This document shows positions 7,729 to 15,737 of a DNA stretch of 21,839 nucleotides, piece by piece. The first letter of the stretch is position 1; every line of letters begins with the position of its first letter. The notes below the pieces were generated by a model. That model did no database searches. It worked only from the letters and a program-made list of their open reading frames with translations, and had not been told where the DNA came from. The stretch comes from Bin80 sp022820435 (GTDB lineage Bacteria; Bacteroidota; Rhodothermia; Rhodothermales; Bin80), in assembly GCA_022820435.1 (NCBI GenBank), contig JAJEFL010000004.1, positions 1 to 21,839 on the forward strand, in the 5' to 3' direction. The position numbers and the translations under genes were made by a program.

Positions 7729-8116
7729 TTTTAGTATATTAATTTTTCCCGGAATTTAACAAAAGTCAGTGATATTGCTCGTGTACAGCGGTATATCTGG
7801 AGATGCAACAGGTCTTTCATCTCTGATTTTGGACCGGTCACAGTCTATTTGAATCACGAATCATCTCCACCCCGGTCGGGCTTTTCAGAATGCGTTTTCA
7901 GTAAGCGAACGGACCAAAGCACACATGGGCACTCAGGGTTAAAGATTATGTACATGTTGTGATTGACTTTTGCTTTTTACATATCCCTATCCTTTCTGTT
8001 TCCCAGGAGTGGTCAGTAAGGATAAAATATCTGAACATTTTGTGGAGATCTCAGGACATTGGATGAGGGTGCTATACACCTTGATTCTTGCTAAGGCGAG
8101 TAGGTTTTCCTATGGG
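7729..8116. other. Intergenic/IS-remnant region upstream of the ATPase
   Basis: About 390 bases without a supported gene. They hold the promoter region of the ATPase-subtilase operon and, from about 8023, the likely outer end of the decayed IS256 element. AT-rich sequence just before the ATPase start (about 7729-7745) contains no strong Shine-Dalgarno site. Confidence 0.4.
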
Positions 8117-9150
8117 TCAGGCGAGGAGATGCGCCATTGTTAGTTGGTGTCTGTGAAGTTTTTTTAATAGGGGCACAAGATAGCGATTTTTTGTTTGACC
8201 ATGCCGTTTAGTGCTCTTCAATTGTCCTTTTGTCTGGGCATGGATATCCGCGGCATACGCCGCTTTCAATTTTCTCTTGGTCTCTGCGACAAAGTCAGTA
8301 TCATTGATTCTGGATGTCATATTTTCCCGCCTTCGTCACGGACATTACTGAATTAGTGCCTGATCTCCAAAGACATCAAGAACGCCTTTGCGCAACCCCT
8401 TTGCACCATCAAGCAACACCAGCAATGTCTCTGTCGCCCGGAAGCCGCGTTCTTGCAAATCCTGCAGCAGCACAACGACACGGGAATGGAATCTGGCTTT
8501 GGCCTGCACGAACCCTAGGATGATCTTTTCCCCCTTGGTGGTCAGTCCCACCGCCAACAGAATCTGCTCTTGCCGGAGCGTCTTTCCGTCAATCAGGATC
8601 GCAACAAACTCCAGATCATCAAAACGCCGCGTCATGAAGTGCTCCAGGGCTTTCTGGGTCTCCTCCTTAAACACATGCCCAGCGGTGGAGCCGCTGCGCC
8701 CAAAACTGTCCGCCACATGCGCTGCCGTTTGGCCAAATTTACGTCGGGACAATCCATGCAGCACACTCCGCATCAGGTTGTGTGTAAAGTCGGAGTTCTT
8801 CGCATGAAAATGCGTATAGGTTTCCAACGGCACTTCCTTTTTTGTCTCCGTATTGCGAACCCGAGGAACCTGAATGGGAGTTCGGGTCCCGTTCCAGAAT
8901 ACAGATCCTGGATTGCTTCCCCAACGCTTACATTTTGTTTTGGAATGCTTCTGCGGAATCCCGCAGTGCTCGGTGACTTCCGCCTGCATAATTAACTCCA
9001 TCAACTCCGGTACGCAATCCGGAGTACGAAGCATCTGGGCCAGTCTGGCGGGATGCTTGTTCACCAGAGAATCCAGTTCCTCGTCCGAAAAGATCGCCTG
9101 TAGATTGGTCATGAGTTTGTTGTCGGGTTTGAGTGTCCAGATTTAAATTT
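8023..9150 (-). mobile_element. Degenerate IS256-family insertion sequence
   Basis: A transposase remnant fills 8117-9112. Candidate terminal repeats flank it: ATCTGAACA at 8029-8037 and its partner TGTCCAGAT at 9134-9142, which match 8/9 as an inverted repeat. At ~1.1 kb the element is shorter than a normal IS256 member (about 1.3 kb), in agreement with loss of the transposase C-terminus. The borders are approximate and no target-site duplication was established. Confidence 0.5.
8117..9112 (-). pseudogene. IS256-family (mutator-type) transposase, decayed
   Basis: The intact frame is 9112-8345 (255 codons). It carries the family N-terminus, the first DDE Asp in ILIDGKTL (D175) and the second in LLDGAKGL (D235), and stops after DVFGDQALIQ. 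Reading on in the same frame gives stop-CP-stop-RRREN, where relatives have RCQWHKREN, so two stop codons have been acquired. The same frame then resumes as recognisable transposase (ENMTSRINDTDF, then KRKLKAAYAADIHAQ) down to a stop at 8117-8119. The catalytic Glu and the C-terminal ~100 residues (usually around NxxES) are missing. It cannot encode an active transposase. Confidence 0.85.
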
Positions 9151-9702
9151 GGAATGTAGTGCAGGAAGATACGCAGAATATCAAATATCGGATACGCGGC
9201 CATTATGGGAGATTCAGAAACGGAAGGTCCTGCTGAGGATGAACACTGGTATCCTGGAGAGGGGCTCTATGGGTGGAATCAGTTGAGTGAACAGTTCGGC
9301 GATGTGGCGAAAATGATTTTTGCAGAAACATTATGAGAGTTTGGGCTTAACAAAACGTCCGGTCTGTAACAGACTGACAGTAAGTCATGTACTACTCAAC
9401 GGGAGCGTGGCCGAATATTTGCGTTTTAGGGTGCTTAATATTGGGATAACCTGACCGGAGTCTATGTCAACAGTGTTCCAGATTAGAGATGGCGTGCACT
9501 ACATCTTGGTGGTACTGCGAATGACAGGCTTGTCTGCTATCTGGCCGGACTTCCACACATGAGACTCTTTGGCTGTTTGCGATAATTGCTCAATCCTGCC
9601 GCTGCGTAGTACCTTTATCCTGATCGTGACAGGGATCCTGTGTGATTGTACGGTACATAATCCCGATTGATCTTAACGATAGTTTCTAACTCCAACAACA
9701 AA
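9113..9702. other. Gene-poor stretch with short coding remnants
   Basis: About 590 bases between the IS256 remnant and a small hypothetical gene. A 43-codon plus-strand frame (9205-9336) overlaps a second frame (9317-9454) in another phase, as in a small decayed gene. From 9455 to 9702 nothing recognisable is present. Confidence 0.35.
9205..9454 (+). pseudogene. Possible remnant of a small gene split by a frameshift
   Basis: The frame at 9205-9336 starts with ATG and encodes an acidic 43-residue peptide (MGDSETEGPAEDEHWYPGEG at its start). A second frame, open from 9317 to 9454, reads protein-like sequence such as HYESLGLTKRPV and NRLTVSHVLLNGSV. The overlap of about 20 bases is what a one-base indel would leave. 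No family was recognised, and chance open frames remain possible. Confidence 0.2.
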
Positions 9703-9963
9703 ATGGATCCCAACCTTCATCAAAAGCAGGGCATTAACCACCTGAACAAGGTATTACAGTATGCTCCAATGGTTGCCACCGGCACGGAGGCAGTGGTACA
9801 TCTGACCACGGAAGACTGGTATGTGGTTGCCGACACACTCTTTCAGATGAATACCCCAAAAGAGTTGTTGCCAGAGAGGATAAATGATTATCGTCTGCGT
9901 GATGACCACAAAGCCATTGAACTGGATACCGATGAGCTTAAAATCAGTCTTGAAATGTTTTAG
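9703..9963 (+). CDS. Small hypothetical protein (86 aa)
   Basis: The ATG at 9703 is preferred over an upstream TTG at 9667 in the same frame; neither has a clear ribosome site. The product is acidic and soluble-looking, with no signal peptide, membrane segment or metal motif. The stop lies 54 nt before the UPF0261 gene on the same strand, so co-transcription is possible. The family was not recognised. Segments such as TEDWYVVADTLF look like genuine coding sequence, but confidence is moderate only. Confidence 0.5.
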   Translation: MDPNLHQKQGINHLNKVLQYAPMVATGTEAVVHLTTEDWYVVADTLFQMNTPKELLPERINDYRLRDDHKAIELDTDELKISLEMF

Positions 9964-10008
9964 CCCCGCTGATTTGAACTGCTTTTCTGTGCATCCCGGT
10001 CGAACGCT

Positions 10009-11229
10009 GTGCGAATGATGCCCAAAAAGATTCTGTTGGTGGGTACACTCGACACGAAAGGAGTGGAATATGCGTACGCACTTGATCTTATTCAATCCCG
10101 GGGACTTCCATGCATCCTGATGGATGCAGGGGTCATGGGTAATCTCCAGTATGAGCCGGATGTGTCGGCGGAAGAGGTGGCAAGAGCCGGAGGGAGCACT
10201 CTTTCAGCACTGCGGGAATCTGGAAGTCGGAGTCACGCCCTCAATGTCATGACACGGGGCGCGGTTGCACTTGCACAGAATGCAGCACCTCAGTTGGCGG
10301 GGGTTCTGGCTTTAGGAGGATCAGGCGGGACCGCGGTAGGGACGGCTGTTATGCGATCTCTACCCATTGGACTTCCCAAGGTCATGCTCTCTACGCTCGC
10401 TTCCGGTAATACTGCTCCCTATATTCGTGAGAGTGACATTGCGATGATGTACTCGGTTGCAGATATTGCCGGGTTAAATCAGATCAGCAGTGTGATCATC
10501 CGCAACGCAGCGGGGGCGCTCTGCGGGATGGTGGAGCAGGACCATGCAGATGATGTTCCTGCTCCACGACCCTTGATTGCCGCGTCCATGTTCGGTGTGA
10601 CGACTCCGTGTGTCACAAAGGTGCGTGATCATTTGGAGGGATCAGGATATGAGGTCGTGGTTTTTCATGCAACGGGCAGCGGGGGGCGTGCAATGGAAAA
10701 ATTGATTGCGGACGGTTTTTTTGAGGGAGTTGCCGACATTACGACAACGGAATGGTGCGATGAAGTGGTGGGAGGGGTTTTGAGTGCCGGCCCGCACCGA
10801 CTGGAAGCGGCCATTACCGCACGCATTCCACAGGTGATTTCCTGCGGTGCATTGGACATGGTGAATTACTGTGCACCGGAGACGGTTCCAGGGAGATTCC
10901 GGGAGCGCGTGCTGCACCCGCACAATGCCAGTGTCACGTTGATGCGGACCAGCGCAGAGGAGTGCACCCGGATCGGCAGAGAGATGGGCATCCGGCTTAG
11001 TCGGGCGCGTGCACCAGTGACCCTGCTGATTCCTCTGAAGGGAGTCAGCATGCTGGATGCGCCCGGTCAGCCCTTCTTTAGTCCGGATGCCAATCAATCA
11101 CTGTTTGCTTCGCTCCGCGCCCACTGCAGTTCAGCGGTGTCGGTGAGGGAATACGACCTTCACATCAATGATCCGGCCTTTGCCAAAGAACTCGCAAGTG
11201 AGTTGATGCATAATTTAGGCCGGAAATGA
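10009..11229 (+). CDS. UPF0261 / Tm-1-like ATP-binding domain protein
   Basis: This is a full-length member (about 404-406 aa) of the family that includes the N-terminal domain of the plant Tm-1 resistance protein and many bacterial proteins of unknown role. Typical motifs are VGTLDTKG near the N-terminus, ALGGSGGT (nucleotide-binding type glycine loop, ~103-110), STLASGNTAPYI, the following SVADIAGLN, and the C-terminal HINDPAFA. The GTG at 10009 opens the frame, but ATG codons at 10015 and 10018 are better starts, since relatives begin close to the lysines before ILLVGTLD. The TIM-barrel partner gene often found beside bacterial members is not present. Cytosolic; biochemical function unknown. 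Confidence 0.88.
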   Translation: MRMMPKKILLVGTLDTKGVEYAYALDLIQSRGLPCILMDAGVMGNLQYEPDVSAEEVARAGGSTLSALRESGSRSHALNVMTRGAVALAQNAAPQLAGVLALGGSGGTAVGTAVMRSLPIGLPKVMLSTLASGNTAPYIRESDIAMMYSVADIAGLNQISSVIIRNAAGALCGMVEQDHADDVPAPRPLIAASMFGVTTPCVTKVRDHLEGSGYEVVVFHATGSGGRAMEKLIADGFFEGVADITTTEWCDEVVGGVLSAGPHRLEAAITARIPQVISCGALDMVNYCAPETVPGRFRERVLHPHNASVTLMRTSAEECTRIGREMGIRLSRARAPVTLLIPLKGVSMLDAPGQPFFSPDANQSLFASLRAHCSSAVSVREYDLHINDPAFAKELASELMHNLGRK

Positions 11230-11292
11230 TCTGCACCGGAACAAAAGGATGGAGCAGAGCATTTGCACAGTGTGCACAAGACCATTAACGAC

Positions 11293-11568
11293 ATGCAGAT
11301 TGTATTCGAATTCGTACTGTTCGGCCTGTTCATGGCTGCTGTTTTATTTGGATATCCACTCTACTACAGGGGTAAAATCAAACCCAATTCCAGACATGAC
11401 CTGCTTATCGGCCTTATCGCATGCGTTTTGCTGTTTACCCTGATGGTGATCAATGATCCATCGTTGCGGTGGTCGGCTGCGTTTTTCGTCATCATCTTCC
11501 TATATGGAAACGTGACACGGTATTACCGCGCAAAAAGCCCCGAACTTGAAAATCACGGAATCGGTTAA
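11293..11568 (+). CDS. Small three-helix membrane protein, unknown function
   Basis: The ATG at 11293 (91 aa) is chosen over a TTG at 11263. Hydrophobic segments lie at about 4-24, 37-54 and 59-75, separated by basic loops (YYRGKIKPNSRH and RYYRAK), which suggests three inner-membrane helices. It starts 63 nt after the UPF0261 stop on the same strand and converges with the transferase gene 16 nt away. No family was recognised. Confidence 0.6.
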   Translation: MQIVFEFVLFGLFMAAVLFGYPLYYRGKIKPNSRHDLLIGLIACVLLFTLMVINDPSLRWSAAFFVIIFLYGNVTRYYRAKSPELENHGIG

Positions 11569-11584
11569 TCGTTAAAACCGGAGG

Positions 11585-13420
11585 TCACCACGCAATCCCG
11601 TAGTCGTCTCCGTGATCACTTGCTCCGCCCCACAGGGTGCCGTGTTTTCGATCAAACTGGATGGCAGTGATCGGTCCGCTGGTGCGTGCACCGAATGTAA
11701 GGTTATAGTTCATGTTCCGGAGTTCTTTCCGAATCCAGTCGGGGACTTCATCATTCAGCAAGAGTCGGCCGGGCCGGATCTCATGGTCGCCAAAGGATCC
11801 CCGTAATTGAAAGCTGTTTATGTTGGCCGCCTCCACTGCTTCCTGCACATTCATACCAAATTCAACAATGTTCAGGAAAAACTGGAGCAGATTCTGGTCC
11901 TGACTGTCCCCGCCCTGAACGGCAAAGGACAGATAGGGAAGCCCATCTTTGAGTGCCATTGCCGGGGTCAGGGTTGCACGCGGCCGTTTGCCCGGCTCTG
12001 GCAGATTGTAGGGGTTCTCGGCGGGATCCAGTACAAAACTCTGCATCCGCTGGCTTAATCCAACCCCTGTCTCCCCGGCAATGACTGCAGGGATCCAGCC
12101 GCCGCTGGGCGTAATGGAGACGACCCAGCCTTCCGCATCAGCGGCCTGAATGGAGGTCGTTCCCGCATAAAAGTCGGATTCATAGGAGAATTCGCTCCCG
12201 TAACTGATGGTATCCTCTTCTGACCACTGGTCCAGATAATGCAGGTAGGGGTTTTCCTCTCCCTGAAACGGGTACGGATCCCCGGGTTTGATATCTGGAT
12301 CGTTCTCGTTCCAGTTGATCGCCTGCACCCGCGCACTGGCATATTCTTTGGACAGAAGACCTTCCATCGGTTCGGCAGGGGGGTAGTACGGATCTCCGTA
12401 GTAGAAGTCCCGGTCGGCAAAGGTCATGTTCATGACCTGATACAGCGCGTGGATGTAACGGGTACTGTTATAGCCCATTGCCTTCAGATCCATGGTTTCC
12501 AGCATGTTCAGTGCCTGCAGCATCACCGGTCCCTGGACCCATGACGTAAGTTTATAGACCTGGATGCCTTTGTAGTCGGTCATTACCGGCTCTTCAATGT
12601 ATACCTGCCACTGATCCAGATCCTCCAGGGTGATCAGGCCTCCCTGCTCCCGGGTTCCACGAACAATCTCTTCCGCAATATCGCCCCGATAGAAGCGGTC
12701 ATAGGCAGCGTAGATGGCTTCTTTACGTGATTTGCCTTCCTCCAGGGCGGCGGCTTCTGCTTCAACCAGTTTACGCAAGGTTTCTGCCAGATCTGACTGT
12801 ACGAAAAGCTGCCCTTCTCGCGGGGCTGGGTTCTCTTCATCTGTATTTGGAAGGTAAACCGGTTTGGAGTAGGGCCATTCCGCAATGCGTTCGGCGTGAT
12901 TTTCAATAGACCGGACGGCAGACCGTTCAATTGGATATCCCTCGGCCATCTGAATACTGGGCTCCAGAATATCTTTGAGACTGAGTGTGCCATACTCAGC
13001 AAGCATGACCATGAGTCCGCCAGGGGTGCCGGGCGTGACGGCCGCCAGTGGTCCATATTCGGGAGGGTATTTCATGTCCTGATCTATGTAGAACTCGGCG
13101 GTTGCTCCCGTCGGTGCTGCTCCCAGGGCATTAATGCCAACCACTTTTTGCTGATTCGGGTCATAGATCAGGGCCTGTGTTTCGCCGCCCCAACTTAGCA
13201 CATCCCACATGGTGCTTGTTGCTCCGAGCATTGCACAGGCTGCATCCACGGCATTTCCTCCTTTTGAAAACATCATGGCACCTGCGGTGGCTCCAAGGGG
13301 TTTGCCTGTGATTGCAACCCAGTGACGGCCATGCAGCACGGGTTTGACGGTGCGCTGCGCCTGTACGGGCACGGCGACCATGCAGCAGAGAAACAGTAAT
13401 TGAATTCGGCGAACAGGCAT
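11585..13420 (-). CDS. ggt: Gamma-glutamyltransferase-family protein, secreted (Ntn hydrolase)
   Basis: A 611-residue precursor with a signal peptide (1-21, cleavage after VQA), so it is exported. Family proteins self-cleave before a Thr that becomes the nucleophile of the small subunit. Here that site is GTTS, with T421 first, followed by IQAADAEGWVVS. Other landmarks are GGNAVDAA (54-61) and RPRATLTPAM (479-488). Two departures from true glutathione-cleaving enzymes are visible: the usual RE.AP substrate motif is replaced by NALGAAP (97-103), lacking the Arg that grips the glutamyl carboxylate, and the TTH of the small subunit is TTS. The substrate may therefore differ from glutathione (acylase-like members are known). 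It is divergent from the Fic gene across a ~500-bp spacer. Confidence 0.9.
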   Translation of the reverse strand: MPVRRIQLLFLCCMVAVPVQAQRTVKPVLHGRHWVAITGKPLGATAGAMMFSKGGNAVDAACAMLGATSTMWDVLSWGGETQALIYDPNQQKVVGINALGAAPTGATAEFYIDQDMKYPPEYGPLAAVTPGTPGGLMVMLAEYGTLSLKDILEPSIQMAEGYPIERSAVRSIENHAERIAEWPYSKPVYLPNTDEENPAPREGQLFVQSDLAETLRKLVEAEAAALEEGKSRKEAIYAAYDRFYRGDIAEEIVRGTREQGGLITLEDLDQWQVYIEEPVMTDYKGIQVYKLTSWVQGPVMLQALNMLETMDLKAMGYNSTRYIHALYQVMNMTFADRDFYYGDPYYPPAEPMEGLLSKEYASARVQAINWNENDPDIKPGDPYPFQGEENPYLHYLDQWSEEDTISYGSEFSYESDFYAGTTSIQAADAEGWVVSITPSGGWIPAVIAGETGVGLSQRMQSFVLDPAENPYNLPEPGKRPRATLTPAMALKDGLPYLSFAVQGGDSQDQNLLQFFLNIVEFGMNVQEAVEAANINSFQLRGSFGDHEIRPGRLLLNDEVPDWIRKELRNMNYNLTFGARTSGPITAIQFDRKHGTLWGGASDHGDDYGIAW

Positions 13421-13540
13421 ATGGACGGTTTGTCTTGAATAGTATAGTTCTGTTACGGCAAGGCATCATCTGACACCCGGCTCGTTTTCCTTTAATATAC
13501 TCTATTGAGGGGAGCTTCATGTTGGTGCGAGGGGGAGTGA

Positions 13541-13558
13541 CCAGACAGATTTGTCTGG
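13541..13558. repeat. Perfect short palindrome
   Basis: CCAGACA, loop GATT, TGTCTGG. It lies ~120 bp upstream of the transferase start. No T-tract follows on either strand, so it looks more like a protein-binding site than a terminator. Confidence 0.35.
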
Positions 13559-13690
13559 GCAGGGTCAAGAGATCCGGCAGATGATCTGGTATAAGGCAGA
13601 AAATTGCTGTATGCGATTCTACAAACGCTGATTCTTTCTCTCTGGGCTGGGCTAAAAACCAGGATTGATGCCAACAGCCAAGGTTCACCC

Positions 13691-13735
13691 CCTCATAATA
13701 AAAAAAAGCCCATATTCTTTATTATGGGGAAATCA
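13691..13735. promoter_or_regulatory. AT-rich palindromic repeat, copy A (operator-like)
   Basis: This 45-nt element carries a perfect 9-bp inverted repeat CATAATAAA / TTTATTATG and ends in GGGGAAATCA. It shares its layout and most bases with copy B 173 bp downstream. Two copies before fic suggest a regulator-binding site, possibly for the Fic protein's own winged-helix domain. Confidence 0.45.
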
Positions 13736-13863
13736 AAATAAAATTTCCTAATTATCCTTACATCATAGCTACCGCTGCCCGGGTTTCTATGGGAATGGGG
13801 ATCACACATTCAGAGGAGGCGATCTATTTTGGCGACTGGATACGATGAGACCACGATAGACGG

Positions 13864-13909
13864 CCTTATAATAAAAAAATGGACATTTTTCTTATTTTGG
13901 GAGAAATCA
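13864..13909. promoter_or_regulatory. AT-rich palindromic repeat, copy B, adjoining fic start
   Basis: This 46-nt relative of copy A starts CCTTATAATAAAAAAA and ends TTTTGGGAGAAATCA. Its arms are less perfect. It lies 13 nt before the fic ATG and includes TATAAT (13867-13872). Binding here would block transcription or initiation of fic, which fits autoregulation; that is inference. Confidence 0.45.
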
Positions 13910-13922
13910 TGAAAAGATCTTG

Positions 13923-15104
13923 ATGCAACGTAACAAGATGAGGTCACGAATAGGAGGTAGGGTTATCACTACTTCTGTGGGAGAGGAACGAGTTGAGGCA
14001 TATCTACCACCTCCACTCCCGCCAAGTCCGGCCGTCAGCATGGAGATGCTGGCATCCAGACTGGGTAAGGCACATCTGGTTGTTGGGCGACTGGATGGCA
14101 TGACGGCAATTTTACCGGATATTCCCATTTTCCTATATTCGTATGCCAGACAGGAAGCGCTATTATCGTCACAGATTGAAGGGACGCAGTCCTCTTTATC
14201 GGATCTGCTGCTTTTTGAAGTTGATGGTGCACCCGGGGTCCATCTGGACGATGTACGGGAGGTGTCCAACTATGTAACTGCGATGACCCATGGGTTAACA
14301 CGCATTGCAGGTGGTTTTCCGCTGAGTCAGCGCCTGATGCGGGAAATGCATGAAATACTTCTTTCTGAAAGTCGAGGAAGCACAAAACTTCCAGGAGAAT
14401 TTAGACGATCACAAAACTGGATCGGAGGATCTCGTCCAGGGAATGCCGTGTATGTACCTCCTCCCCCCATGCATGTCGCCGATTTGATGAGTGATTTGGA
14501 GCGGTTTATCCATACCGATTACCCCGAGTATCCCACTCTGATAAAGGCCGGCCTGATGCATGTTCAATTTGAAACGATTCATCCATTTCTGGACGGGAAC
14601 GGGCGTTTGGGGAGATTGTTGATTACACTCTTATTGTGCGCAAGTGGACTTCTGAGACATCCAACTCTCTATCTCAGCCTGTATTTCAAGACACATCGGG
14701 TCCGCTACTACGAATTATTGCAGCGTGTACGTACACATGGCGATTGGGAGGCGTGGGTTGAATTTTTTCTGGATGGCGTGATTTATACATCAGAACATGC
14801 GACTGAAACTGCCCGGAAAATTCTTGATCTCTTTGAGAGGGATCAAGAAAGAATCAAGCAGTCGGGGCGGTCTGCATCATCGCCATTGCGGGTACATCAG
14901 GTATTACAGGAGCGCCCGTTACTCTCCGTGCCCAATATTGCGACGAATGCGGGCATTTCATTGCCGACAGCATACAGTGCCATTGGATTCCTGCAAAGGA
15001 TAGGTATGGTAAGGGAAGTCACTGCAAAAAAGAAGAATCGCATCTTTGCATATGACGAGTATTTTCGGATTTTGAGTGAGACAAGTGATCCTGATACCAC
15101 ATGA
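13923..15104 (+). CDS. SoFic-type Fic protein (protein adenylyltransferase) with Fic_N and winged helix
   Basis: About 393 aa, starting at the ATG at 13923 (a TTG lies directly before it at 13920). Fic enzymes usually move AMP from ATP to hydroxyls of target proteins. The inhibitory helix motif S-x-x-x-E-G is present near residue 83 (SSQIEG), placing it in the class with an N-terminal auto-inhibitory segment. The core motif HPFLDGNGRLGR lies at about 220-231 and is complete, including the catalytic His. The flap region around GNAVYVPPPP precedes it. The C-terminal ~70 residues (SVPNIATNAGISLPTAYSAI) form a winged helix-turn-helix. Domain order and length match Shewanella SoFic; members of this type have been reported as single-gene phage defence. 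The target is unknown. Confidence 0.92.
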   Translation: MQRNKMRSRIGGRVITTSVGEERVEAYLPPPLPPSPAVSMEMLASRLGKAHLVVGRLDGMTAILPDIPIFLYSYARQEALLSSQIEGTQSSLSDLLLFEVDGAPGVHLDDVREVSNYVTAMTHGLTRIAGGFPLSQRLMREMHEILLSESRGSTKLPGEFRRSQNWIGGSRPGNAVYVPPPPMHVADLMSDLERFIHTDYPEYPTLIKAGLMHVQFETIHPFLDGNGRLGRLLITLLLCASGLLRHPTLYLSLYFKTHRVRYYELLQRVRTHGDWEAWVEFFLDGVIYTSEHATETARKILDLFERDQERIKQSGRSASSPLRVHQVLQERPLLSVPNIATNAGISLPTAYSAIGFLQRIGMVREVTAKKKNRIFAYDEYFRILSETSDPDTT

Positions 15105-15737
15105 AGAGATGCAAAAACAGGTCTGGCTCCAACATATTCCTGAAGCCTGTGCTACAGTTTCATGCCGACAGTCCGGCTACCGCCTAATGTGGTCGTTGTT
15201 CTGGCTGGTATCGCATTGCCATGTTGATTGATCCCTCCGGGGAATTTGTTGGTGAACGGTGTCAGCGTCACATAGAATGAGGTGGACTCCGACTTATGCT
15301 TTTTCCGCGCCAAAAGAGAATTTTATTGCCAGATCGCAATTTACAAAGAGCAATCTCCTATATTTACCTGCCGCGACAGTATTCCAGTCATGTCTCCCTC
15401 TGGCATAGTCGTAGGCAGAGGGCCGGAGGCAATGCAACCAGCAAGACATCATATTCATGGAAACATGCAGATCATTTTCCAGATGAGTATTGAGCATGAC
15501 TGAATTCTTTATCTGGCCAGACGGCAGCAAATATTCGCTGTGCGATGAGGCAGGCAAACATGGGATTCAGGGGGACGCGGGCGGACTGTCTCATCAGGTA
15601 GTAGAGGCAGTAGGTCGGTCGTATTCAATGGACACAGGTCCTCTCCGCTGACATTTCAAGTCAGATCACACACAGTTCAAGTCACCGCAGCGTATCCGTA
15701 CCAGCGTTTTATCCAGGATCAATTTTTCCAGTACATC
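15105..15737. other. Long spacer before the Type ISP gene
   Basis: About 630 bases without a supported gene. Several short frames overlap on both strands at 15282-15557, none with family features. The last 90 bases contain a directly repeated 13-mer and the start region of the restriction-modification gene. Confidence 0.4.
15652..15684. promoter_or_regulatory. Direct repeat pair upstream of the Type ISP gene
   Basis: The core TTCAAGTCA occurs at 15655-15663 and 15676-15684, each preceded by ACA plus one base, giving ACANTTCAAGTCA twice with a 21-bp period. Two helical turns would place both copies on the same face of the DNA, as for a dimeric regulator. It lies 54 nt before the ATG at 15738. 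Confidence 0.35.

Larger units (their letters stand above)
13421..13922. promoter_or_regulatory. Divergent control region between transferase and fic genes
   Basis: About 500 bases hold both promoters. Visible elements are a perfect 7-bp hairpin at 13541-13558, two related AT-rich palindromic repeats (13691-13735 and 13864-13909) and, inside the second repeat, a TATAAT hexamer at 13867-13872 that could be a -10 box for fic. No well-placed -35 hexamer was found. A 27-codon TTG frame (13829-13912) with GGAGG upstream is noted among the findings. Confidence 0.4.

Noticed and set aside
11549..11600. Bidirectional terminator between the small membrane protein and the transferase gene
   Set aside because: The genes converge with a 16-nt gap, but I found no stable stem with a T-tract there.
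15282..15557. Overlapping short ORFs on both strands before the Type ISP gene
   Set aside because: No ribosome sites, family motifs or consistent coding character; the frames contradict one another.
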